From contig DASXUK010000073.1 of NCBI GenBank assembly GCA_036504875.1, positions 1-64,000 of the forward strand: 64,000 nt of DNA, written 5' to 3'. Under the pieces are notes generated by a model. That model was not told the DNA's origin, searched no databases, and saw only the letters and a program-made list of their open reading frames with translations. Shown here in pieces: positions 22,891 to 30,178 of this stretch (within the stretch, counting starts at the first letter, position 1; every line of letters begins with the position of its first letter). The DNA is from JACPFJ01 sp036504875. Lineage in GTDB: Bacteria; Desulfobacterota; Desulfuromonadia; Geobacterales; Pseudopelobacteraceae. The translations under genes and the position numbers were made by a program.

Positions 22891-23310
22891 CTAGAACGGA
22901 TCGGTGTCATCGTGCGGAATGTCCTCATGTGCTTGGCTGTTTGGTGGCTGGTCGTCACTCCCGTCGGGAATGCTGCCATTTTTACTACCAAGCATAAGAA
23001 GCTTGTCGCCGATGATCTCGGTTGTGTAGCGATCTTTACCGTCCCGATCTTGCCATTTGCGGGTCTTGAGTTTACTGTCGAGGTAGACACTTTTTCCTTT
23101 CGACAAATACTCGCCAGCTACTTCTGCGAGTCGTGCGTAGAGGACGATGTTGTGCCACTCGGTCCGGATCTCCCATTCGCCACTTTTGGTTTTTACCTTC
23201 TCACTGGTCGCGAGTGAAAAACTTGCGACAGCGGTGCCTCCTGGTGTGTACCTGATTTCAGGATCACGACCTAGGTTGCCGATGAGTTCCACGCGGTTCA
23301 AACTTGCCAT
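22891..23310 (-). CDS. ssb: Single-stranded DNA-binding protein
   Basis: A 139-residue SSB from ATG 23310: OB-fold core MASLNRVELIGNLGRDPEIR, FSLATSEKVKT, TEWHNIVLYARLAEVAGEYL and KGKSVYLDSKLKTRKWQDRDG, a variable acidic region, and the partner-binding tip HDDTDPF (usual consensus DDDIPF). The Pro-Phe end is retained. It is the first gene of the leftward block and probably works with the annealing-type and Cas4-like proteins downstream. Confidence 0.92.
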   Translation of the reverse strand: MASLNRVELIGNLGRDPEIRYTPGGTAVASFSLATSEKVKTKSGEWEIRTEWHNIVLYARLAEVAGEYLSKGKSVYLDSKLKTRKWQDRDGKDRYTTEIIGDKLLMLGSKNGSIPDGSDDQPPNSQAHEDIPHDDTDPF

Positions 23311-23400
23311 ACTGCCTCCTTGTTGGTTTTCCCGAAGCAAAGAGACAGATGTCTGTCCCGTAGGGAGAGAACAAAGTGTCTCCCGGTCGGGATGTGGTGA
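23311..23400 (-). promoter_or_regulatory. Three-arm SD switch leader, ssb copy
   Basis: Minus strand: arm 1 GGGAGACA (23384-23377), inner TCTCCCTACGGGA hairpin, an extra ACAGACATCTGTCT palindrome, arm 2 CTGTCTCTTT (23347-23338), arm 3 AAGGAGGCAGT (23321-23311). Arm 2:arm 3 is 10 bp including G-U pairs. Confidence 0.7.
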
Positions 23401-23442
23401 GGTATCCGCCGCTTACAAGGCTTGTCGCGTAATTTGAGTAAC

Positions 23443-23474
23443 AAAAAACCCACTCCGGCAAGTGCCAGAACGGG
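23443..23474 (-). terminator. Terminator or attenuator between the leader promoter and ssb
   Basis: Minus strand: CCCGTTCTGGC (23474-23464), ACTT loop, GCCGGAGTGGG (23459-23449), pairing over 11 positions with three G-U, followed by TTTTTT. It faces leftward transcription and lies about 45 nt upstream of the ssb leader element. No gene is seen for it to terminate, so attenuation of the operon or the end of a non-coding RNA are the options. Confidence 0.7.
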
Positions 23475-23785
23475 TCGTTATTCTTCATCGATAATTGATT
23501 TGATAGGCAGAGTCCGAAAAAGGACGCACCTGTACTTCGTATTTAAGTCGCTTTACCCAAACGACTGTTCGGAAGGCATAGAAAGCCTGTACCGAAGTTC
23601 ATCCGAAAAGGGGCAAAAGCGGCCTGATCTTCTCGGAGAATTCATCCCTGCCGGGGCGATTCTTCAACGGGCTATCCGAAGAAGTTTGTCCGGTAGCATA
23701 AGCTAGCGGAGTCTCTTTCTTTGAAAGAGTCTAAAATATCGCTCTTTTTTACCAGTTTTGAACGCTACCGTCAAGCTTAAATAGT
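23475..23785 (-). promoter_or_regulatory. Non-coding leader region and candidate promoter of the leftward operon
   Basis: About 300 bases without a convincing gene. On the minus strand TTGACG (23774-23769) and TAAAAA (23751-23746), 17 bp apart, form a plausible sigma-70 promoter, followed by a CTCTTTC/GAAAGAG hairpin. The transcript would run about 270 nt to the 23443-23474 hairpin. It may be an mRNA leader or a small RNA; I see no match to a known class. Confidence 0.45.
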
Positions 23786-24025
23786 GACTAACTTATTGTA
23801 TTTTCTTTTGTTTCAGGCTGTTTCACTGTGAGATACGGATTCGCTTCGGGCGTAGAGCAAGGCACGAGAGTGATCTGTCAGGCGATCAGGTAATAAGCCT
23901 TTCGAAGGCGTAGATCCGGTAGTGGAATAGGCAGTTGCTGTCGCACGTGGCTATTCATATATTTCTGTCCCAACTGCGGCAGATAAAATCTGGAGAGACT
24001 GAATGAGCAGTCCGAAGGGGTATAA

Positions 24026-24352
24026 ATTCCTCCAGGGACGGTGTTTGTCGGCAACGAGGGCGTAGCATATCCCGGCGAGTGTATTGTTGATCCAGAGTTT
24101 GTGTCTGAGCCGAAAAGCAGCCTGATTGCCGATGTTAGAGAAAAAATAGTGTACTCTGTGGACAATATAATAACGTGGGAAGAAGATGATTGTTGTGGCT
24201 TTTCAGGCACGCTTTTGCGAAATGGAGTTGTTGTAGGTGCTATACGAGACGACATTGACGGCCACGGGGCCTATGCCGGGTTTATAGATTGTGAAGAAGA
24301 AAGCATTTTTAAGGCACATCTCACCACTCTACCGGATGTTGTGACTGAATTT
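24026..24352 (+). pseudogene. Remnant of a plus-strand gene, unknown
   Basis: The frame after TAA 24023-24025 reads IPPGTVFVGNEGVAYPGECI ... CCGFSGTLLRNGVVVGAIRD ... EESIFKAHLTTLPDVVTEF and has coding character. The codons before the TAA (RLNEQSEGV) read naturally into it, suggesting a nonsense mutation, and upstream frames are broken. At about 24350 base composition jumps and the sequence turns into antisense zwf, so the 3' end is lost at the junction. Family unknown. The 23786-24025 stretch before it holds only degenerate frames. Confidence 0.35.
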
Positions 24353-24684
24353 TCATCAACGTCGCCGAGCGTCCCGTCGGATGCGGCGAGGCGGACGACG
24401 CGGGCGACGCTGTCTACATCGTTGAAGTCGCTCGCGCGGTAATGCAGCAAGCGCATGAGCGCGTCGCGCTGCGCGTCCGGCACGTCGGCGGCGTGCTGTG
24501 CAAGACGCTCCCCCGCGTGCCGCCGAAACGTTTCGTCATCCCACTGTTCACTGGCGGAAGTGGCTATACGGAAGTTGTCCGGCAGTTTTCCGGCAGCATG
24601 CAGTTTGACGAGGGCGGGCAGCAGGAAGCGACCTGCAAGGTCACCCGTTGCGCCGAATAGTAGCAGTCGTGTGATCATATCCAT
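24350..24684 (-). pseudogene. zwf: Glucose-6-phosphate dehydrogenase, N-terminal fragment
   Basis: About 110 residues of a G6PDH-type protein: DMITRLLLFGATGDLAGRFL (GATGDLA nucleotide-binding motif), PALVKLHAAGKLP and RRHAGERLAQH. Homology stops near DGTLGDVDE, where the sequence runs into unrelated lower-GC DNA (about 24350); the remaining roughly 350 residues of the enzyme are missing. ATG 24684 or 24678 follows AGGAGGAG. It marks the left edge of the high-GC island and cannot make an active enzyme. Confidence 0.8.
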
Positions 24685-24708
24685 CTCCTCCTGGCTGCCT
24701 GCTCACGA

Positions 24709-25557
24709 CTAACCGGCAAACTCACGAACCGGCAGACCCGTAACTCCAACGATCGCGCGGAACAGTGCCCCGGCTAACGCTTCGCTACCGGGCTCGAGGC
24801 CTTCGCGCGACGTTGTGATGAACAATTGGTCGAGTCGCACGCCGCCGAAAGCGCAGGCCGTGACTTTTCTCACCGGCAGTTCGATTACTGCTTCAAGCAC
24901 GCCGTCCGGGGTGTAGCGCCGCACCGCGCCGCCATTTGAAAGCGCGACCCAAACGCCGCCTTTAGCATCAACCGTCAACCCGTCGGGCCGCAATTGTTCG
25001 GCCGCAAGGTCAACGAACACGCGACGTCGGGTTAAGCCGTTCTCTTTGTCATAGTCGAAGACGGAGATCTGATACGTCGCCGTGTCGTTGTAGTATGCGC
25101 GCGAGCCGTCCGGGCTCCAATCGAGTCCGTTTGAGACGGTGACATGCTCCATCACCACGCGCACGGAGCCGTCCGCATCCAGCCGGTAGAGAGCGCCTGA
25201 GCCCTGCCGCTGGTCGTAAGCCATGGAACCGCAGTAGAAGCGGCCGTCCGGGTCGCAGCCTCCCTCGTTCATCCGCACGCCCGCATTCGTCCATAACTCG
25301 CCAGGATATGAAAGCATCCCATCAGCATCTTCCAGCGCAAAGCCCCGCTCCACGCCGATGACCGCTCCACCCCGGCGGCGAGGTCGGACGGCCGCGGCGA
25401 CGCTGCCGATGTGCCGTCGGCTGATCGCACCCCCGGCAGTCAGGGTCAGAACGTCACCCGCCAGCATGTCCACCCACCGCAGCCCACCCCAACGCTCCGA
25501 CCAGACCGGACCCTCGCCGTGATAGGCCACGGGATCGGTTACTTGTTCAGCCTGCAT
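24709..25557 (-). CDS. SMP-30/gluconolactonase-family lactonase
   Basis: A 282-residue beta-propeller of the SMP-30/gluconolactonase/LRE family: AYHGEGPVWSERWGGLRWVD (metal-binding Glu near residue 15), NEGGCDPDGRFYCGSM, SNGLDWSPDGSRAYYNDT (Asn and Asp metal ligands) and RPDGLTVDAKGGVWVA. Members open sugar-acid lactones such as gluconolactone. It sits beside the zwf remnant, so a glucose or uronate oxidation role is plausible. High-GC codon use as in the rest of the island. Intact. Confidence 0.85.
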   Translation of the reverse strand: MQAEQVTDPVAYHGEGPVWSERWGGLRWVDMLAGDVLTLTAGGAISRRHIGSVAAAVRPRRRGGAVIGVERGFALEDADGMLSYPGELWTNAGVRMNEGGCDPDGRFYCGSMAYDQRQGSGALYRLDADGSVRVVMEHVTVSNGLDWSPDGSRAYYNDTATYQISVFDYDKENGLTRRRVFVDLAAEQLRPDGLTVDAKGGVWVALSNGGAVRRYTPDGVLEAVIELPVRKVTACAFGGVRLDQLFITTSREGLEPGSEALAGALFRAIVGVTGLPVREFAG

Positions 25558-25599
25558 AATAGCCCTTCCTCGCGCCGCCGATTACAACGCGTATGCGCG

Positions 25600-26143
25600 C
25601 TACTGCGCTGATGGCACACACTTCTTAACCCAGGAGACATACGCGTCCATCCAGCTCTGAAGAAACTGGCGGGTGTCGGGGCGGGCGATGTCGCAGTTCC
25701 GGTCAAAGAAGCTCTCAGTTACATGAAAGAATACTTCGGGTTGTCCCAGTGTCGGCATGTCGAGATAAGCGAGCATGTTGCGCAGGTGTTGTTGAGCCAT
25801 GGAAGTGCCTGGAGCGCCTATGGATGCGCCCAGAACCCCTGCAGGCTTCCCCGTCCAAGCACTGTCACCATAAGGTCGCGAAGCGTGATCGATGGCGTTC
25901 TTTAGGAGACCGGGGACCGAACGGTTATATTCAGGGGTGACGAAAACCACCGCATGCGTGGCGGCGATTTCACGCTTCAGGCGCTTGACCGCCTCAGGCT
26001 GATTCGCATCGTCATCCTGGTTGTAAAGCGGCAGATCGTCGATCCGCAGCTCCTGAAAGGAAAACTCAGAAGGCGCCAGCTTTCTGTTGTAGGAATCACG
26101 GCGAAGACCTACCGATAACTATGGCGATTCTGTACTGGCTCAT
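25600..26143 (-). pseudogene. NADPH-dependent FMN reductase, frameshifted and shortened
   Basis: From ATG 26143 (AGGAGG upstream) the frame reads MSQYRIAIVIGRSSP and hits TGA; after a shift it continues SYNRKLAPSEFSFQELRIDD, LPLYNQDDDANQ, then FVTPEYNRSVPGLLKNAIDH, GKPAGVLGASIG and QQHLRNMLAYLDMPTLGQPE. Against the intact paralogue at 44369 it has one frameshift near residue 12 and has lost the seven codons between the two KLA repeats (DALVKLA). The flavodoxin-like reductase fold would be damaged. Confidence 0.8.
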
Positions 26144-26211
26144 CTGAAGACCTCCTGACCTCTGTTAGCGTTCATCATAGGAGTGAAGGGGGCCGGCCCT
26201 TTCTCCTCGGC

Positions 26212-26655
26212 TTAGGACATCAGCCCGATCTGCCTCATCAGTTCCATCAGATCGTAAAACAGCTTCTCCTCGACAATCTCTCCATTGGCCCAGCGGGCAA
26301 CCGTGCAGAATTCTATCTCGAACTTCTTGTTGGTCGGCGGGATCATCTTCCCGTCGAGACCTGCCATCGGCCCCTTCATGGTCCCGGTAAATCTCGCCAC
26401 GGAGCACGTCCAGTCTCCTTGTCCGATAAGGACCTTGTATGGGCGGTTATCGATGTGATTGTCTGGGAAGGTCTTGAAGAACTCGATCGATTCTTCCCTG
26501 TGCGCCTGCCGCCCTTTTGTGGACACTGAGTTTTTTCCCATCCAGGTGACGATCGTATTTTCAGTATGGCGCTTCAGAAACGTGTCCCAGTCCTGGTTGT
26601 TCCATGCGTCATCCAGTGTTTGCATCAGCTCTTTGTTTTTTTCGACTGTGTCCAT
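26212..26655 (-). CDS. SnoaL-like ester cyclase-family protein
   Basis: A 147-residue SnoaL-like/NTF2-fold protein: MQTLDDAWNNQDWDTFLKRH, REESIEFFKTFPDNHIDNRP and GKMIPPTNKKFEIEFCTVARW, the usual features of the polyketide-cyclase-like/ester cyclase group. Such proteins are small cone-shaped enzymes or ligand binders of diverse substrates. Starts at 26655 with GGAGGTAAGCGT upstream. Specific substrate unknown. Confidence 0.8.
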   Translation of the reverse strand: MDTVEKNKELMQTLDDAWNNQDWDTFLKRHTENTIVTWMGKNSVSTKGRQAHREESIEFFKTFPDNHIDNRPYKVLIGQGDWTCSVARFTGTMKGPMAGLDGKMIPPTNKKFEIEFCTVARWANGEIVEEKLFYDLMELMRQIGLMS

Positions 26656-26701
26656 ACGCTTACCTCCATTTGGTTAGGAACCAACGTCAAACAACCTTTC
26701 A

Positions 26702-28600
26702 TTACTCGGTCCAGCGCGAGCGAAGAAAATGCGCGGCCATTTTGGGTCGGCGGTCGCGCGTGAATACCCCTTTGTGGTTCATCGCCGCCGCGCGCATCGT
26801 CCCTTGTCCGGTCTTGAAATCGGCGAAGTTCCAGACATGCATGCCGAACATGAACGGGCGCTCGGCTGCGATATCGAGGAAGCCGCGCAGGAACTCGAGC
26901 TGATACTCCTCCGTCCACATCTCCGATGGGGTGCTGTGGGCGCCGGGAAGCGTATCGGTACCGAACTCGGTGATCATGATGGGCTTGCCGAACGCCTTGT
27001 GCAGCTCATCGAGCTCGCGTGCGAGCGCCTCCCGGCCGAGCTCGAGCTGGCCCGCCTGGGTGTACCACCCGAAGTAAGCATTGATACATACCGTATCGAA
27101 GATAGCGTGCCATTCGCGCACCCCCTGTTGCACACCAACCAGGGTGACGGGGCGCGTGGGGTCTAGACTGCGTGCCTCCGCGTACATCTGGCGGAAGAAC
27201 CGCATGCCTGACTCGACGGCTTTCGGCACAGATTTGCCTCCCAAAGGCACGCCCCCCATCGGTTCGTTCGCCACGTTCCACATGATCGTGCTCGGGTGGT
27301 TCTTGTCGCGCGCGATCAGTTCGCGGAGTTGTTGCCGGCACTGGGTGAGGCGTTGCGCCGTCAACTCTTCCGGATCCTCGAAGTTAAGGCCCACAGCTGG
27401 AATCTCGTTGATGACGAGAAAGCCCAGCTTGTCGGCGAGCTGCATCGCCTCTTCGGCGTACGGATAGTGCGAGGCACGATACGAGTTCGCGCCGACCCAC
27501 TTGAGCAGCTCATAATCGCGGATCCACATTGGAAGATTCAAGGCGCGTCCACTCAGCGGAAAATCCTCGTGCTTGCCAAACCCGGTGAGCTGAATCGGCT
27601 CCCCGTTGAGCAGCAACTGATCGCCGCGCACCGCCACGGTGCGAATGCCGATGTCGAGCGTATAGGAATCGATCACACGCTCCCCGTCAGTGAGCGTGAC
27701 GGTCAGCGGATAAAGGTGGGGATCGCGCGGGCTCCAGAGCCGCGCCGAGGGGACACGCAAAGTGGCTTCGGCTGAGCCGGCGCGGAATTTCAAAGCGGTC
27801 TCGATCCCAGCGAGCCGAACCCGGCCCGCGCCAGCGTAGGATCCCGCGGTCGCAACCTTTACGCTGACAACTCCGGTGCCACCGTCAATGGTCGTCGCGA
27901 CCGTGATGTCATCAATATGCGCGGCGGCCGGAACCGAATAGAGCCATACTTGCCGGTGCAGACCGGCGTAGGGAAAGAAATCGTAGGTGGTTTCCGGAAA
28001 ACCGCCGAGAACACCGGCCACGCCGCCGCCTGCCGGTCCCGGTCCGGGCGGCACGCGCTCCGGCAACTGCTTGTTCTCGATGGCGATCGCGATCACGTTC
28101 TGGCGATCCCAGGAAAGGTTGCCACTCACGTCCGCAACGAACGGTAGATGTCCACCGAGATGCTCGGCGACCACCTTGCCGTTGACCCACACCTTCGCGG
28201 CGTAGTTGGCCGACCCCACCCGCAGAAATACTCGCTGCCCGCGCCAGCCAGACGGCACCCATGCGCTCGTCAGGTACCAAGCGAGTCCGAGGTAGTCGCG
28301 CGCGTCGTCGAACAGGTCGTTCCAACTGCAAGGTACCGCGATCGGGCGCGGGGACGGCAAAGCTTTGAACCAGCCGTGCGCTTCGCCCTTTTCGGCCGGG
28401 TCCAATTGAAACTGCCAGATTCCGGAAATATCCGTCAAATTACGAAAGGCGTTCTGCTGAGGATAGAGCAAACCGCCCGTTATCTGCGGAGCCGGAACCG
28501 CTTGCGGACCCTCAGCGTTTTGCGCAAAGGCCTGTGTGCCAAAAAGGGACACAGCGCCGGCGAGAGCGGTTGTGCGCATGAAGTCTCGACGGCTGATCAT
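26702..28600 (-). CDS. Tat-exported GH2 beta-glucuronidase-like enzyme
   Basis: A 632-residue protein beginning MISRRDFMRTTALAGAVSLF, a twin-arginine signal (SRRDF) with AFAQ cleavage near residue 27. It has the GH2 architecture: sugar-binding domain (FRNLTDISGIWQFQLDP; YLTSAWVPSGWRGQRVFLRV), immunoglobulin-like domain, and TIM barrel with acid/base NVANEP near residue 445 and nucleophile ITEFGTDT near 545. NVANEP and ITEFG match bacterial beta-glucuronidases. It would release glucuronic acid from conjugates or polysaccharides in the periplasm. Probable partners are the transporters and GH79-like gene of the island. Confidence 0.85.
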   Translation of the reverse strand: MISRRDFMRTTALAGAVSLFGTQAFAQNAEGPQAVPAPQITGGLLYPQQNAFRNLTDISGIWQFQLDPAEKGEAHGWFKALPSPRPIAVPCSWNDLFDDARDYLGLAWYLTSAWVPSGWRGQRVFLRVGSANYAAKVWVNGKVVAEHLGGHLPFVADVSGNLSWDRQNVIAIAIENKQLPERVPPGPGPAGGGVAGVLGGFPETTYDFFPYAGLHRQVWLYSVPAAAHIDDITVATTIDGGTGVVSVKVATAGSYAGAGRVRLAGIETALKFRAGSAEATLRVPSARLWSPRDPHLYPLTVTLTDGERVIDSYTLDIGIRTVAVRGDQLLLNGEPIQLTGFGKHEDFPLSGRALNLPMWIRDYELLKWVGANSYRASHYPYAEEAMQLADKLGFLVINEIPAVGLNFEDPEELTAQRLTQCRQQLRELIARDKNHPSTIMWNVANEPMGGVPLGGKSVPKAVESGMRFFRQMYAEARSLDPTRPVTLVGVQQGVREWHAIFDTVCINAYFGWYTQAGQLELGREALARELDELHKAFGKPIMITEFGTDTLPGAHSTPSEMWTEEYQLEFLRGFLDIAAERPFMFGMHVWNFADFKTGQGTMRAAAMNHKGVFTRDRRPKMAAHFLRSRWTE

Positions 28601-28909
28601 GAATTACTATCCTCCGGCATAGTAATTTTCCATCTGCTGAGTAACTCTCCCATGGCTTTCCTCCTTTTGATTCATCGTTTGCTCCTTCGTGAAATTATAC
28701 CTCTGATTATGATTCAGGTTGGAAACGCCTGGATCGGGTTTCAATATTTCAAATAGAGGCCACTTTAGGGAGGGCTTCTATTTTTGCTGACGGAAAGCAT
28801 AAACCATCAGCGATCCAAGCTGTTGGTCATTTGACTATACATCCAACAGAAGTACCCTTTTTCTAAGGGATTACAAAATGAAGCTCTATCAAAAATGCGG
28901 GAGGTCATT
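28601..28909. other. Intergenic region between divergent genes
   Basis: About 300 bases between the beta-glucuronidase (leftward) and the amidohydrolase (rightward). It has AT-rich stretches but no convincing ORF, operator or promoter. The only clear element is GGGAGG at 28899-28904, the ribosome site of the amidohydrolase. Confidence 0.4.
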
Positions 28910-30163
28910 ATGTCGCAATTTGTCAGACATTTTTCAGGCAAAATCAAACAGATCTTGCCGATGATCGAGGCCACATACAAAGATCTCCATCAAAACCCAG
29001 AACTGTCGCTGCAAGAGACGCGTACCTCTGGCATCGTAGCGCAGAAGTTGCGCGAAGCTGGTTACGAAGTGACGGAAAAGGTCGGCAAGACCGGAGTAGT
29101 CGGCATTATGAAAAATGGCGACGGTCCTACGGTCATGTTGCGTGCAGATATGGACGCTTTGCCGATGAAGGAAGATACCGGAGTGCCTTACTCAAGCTGC
29201 ATTGAAGGAGTAAACGCCAAAGGCGAGACTGTACCTGTGGCACATTCCTGCGGGCATGACATGCATACCTCGTGGTTGCTCGGCGCCGCCACGGTACTGT
29301 CCCAGGTACGCGAGGCATGGCACGGCACGCTCATGACGGTGTTCCAACCGGCGGAAGAGACCGCCCAGGGTTCGCAGGCCATGCTCGATGACGGTTTTAC
29401 CCAGCATTTCCCTAAGCCTGACGTCATCATGGGTCAGCATCTGCTACAGTATCGCGCCGGCATAGTGGGCTGCCACTCCGGACAAGTACTGACGTCTGGC
29501 GATAGCCTTTTGGTACGCTTTTTCGGCAAAGGAGCGCACGGCGGTATGCCACAAAACGGAATCGATCCGATCGTGATGGCAGCCTCGGCAGTACTGCGCC
29601 TGCAAACCATCGTCAGCCGCGAGATTTCCCCGCAGGCGCAGGGCGTGGTGACGGTGGGTGAGTTCCATGCCGGCACTGCGGAAAACATAATTCCTGCCGA
29701 GGCTTCCATAAAGCTGAATGTGAGAACCACGGACGAAGCCGTGCGCGACCACGTGCTGGCTGCGATCAAACGGATCTGTATTGCCGAGGCCCGCGCATCG
29801 AATGCGCCGAAAGACCCGGAGTTCGAAGAGATCAACAATTATCCGCTGACCGTCAATGATGCCGAGGTGGCGAAAAAGGTTATCGAGGCGTTTCGCGGCC
29901 AGTTTGGCGAACAGTATATCGATATGCCATCCCAAGGGGCCAGCGAGGACTTCGGCCGTTTCGGGAATGCCTGGAAATCCCCCTATACATACTGGTTCGT
30001 TGGCGGTTGCGCGCCCGATAAGTACGACAAAGCGGCGCAAGAGGGGACGGTGGCGCAACTGCCCGGTCCGCATTCACCCTTTTGGGCGCCTGCCCTGCAC
30101 CCCACATTGCAAACCGGCATTGAAACTATGCTGACTGCTGCTGGTGTCTGGTTAGCCAAATAA
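28910..30163 (+). CDS. M20-family amidohydrolase (hippurate/N-acyl-amino-acid type)
   Basis: 417 residues from ATG 28910 (MSQFVRHFSGKIKQILPMIE). It has the M20D signature: LHQNPELSLQETRTSGIV, VMLRADMDALPMKEDTGVPY, VAHSCGHDMHTSWLLGAA, FQPAEETAQGSQAMLDDG and GQHLLQYRAGIVGC. The second domain has the dimerisation loop GKGAHGGMPQNGIDPI. Members hydrolyse N-acyl amino acids such as hippurate using two metals. The next start (30179) is 15 nt after its stop, so it is cotranscribed with the MFS transporter. Confidence 0.85.
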   Translation: MSQFVRHFSGKIKQILPMIEATYKDLHQNPELSLQETRTSGIVAQKLREAGYEVTEKVGKTGVVGIMKNGDGPTVMLRADMDALPMKEDTGVPYSSCIEGVNAKGETVPVAHSCGHDMHTSWLLGAATVLSQVREAWHGTLMTVFQPAEETAQGSQAMLDDGFTQHFPKPDVIMGQHLLQYRAGIVGCHSGQVLTSGDSLLVRFFGKGAHGGMPQNGIDPIVMAASAVLRLQTIVSREISPQAQGVVTVGEFHAGTAENIIPAEASIKLNVRTTDEAVRDHVLAAIKRICIAEARASNAPKDPEFEEINNYPLTVNDAEVAKKVIEAFRGQFGEQYIDMPSQGASEDFGRFGNAWKSPYTYWFVGGCAPDKYDKAAQEGTVAQLPGPHSPFWAPALHPTLQTGIETMLTAAGVWLAK

Positions 30164-30178
30164 ATCGGAGGAAGCAGT

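Noticed and set aside
6856..23400. Repeated intergenic elements as a CRISPR array or REP/BIME repeats
   Set aside because: Copies are 1-3 kb apart, always on the same strand just before a start codon, and their third arm contains the ribosome site. CRISPR repeats are tandem and regular; REP elements are usually 3' of genes and not tied to ribosome sites.
24041..24442. Intact 133-residue plus-strand gene
   Set aside because: The last third is simply antisense of the zwf fragment, there is no ribosome site, and an in-frame TAA with natural-looking codons lies just upstream. Treated as a truncated remnant.
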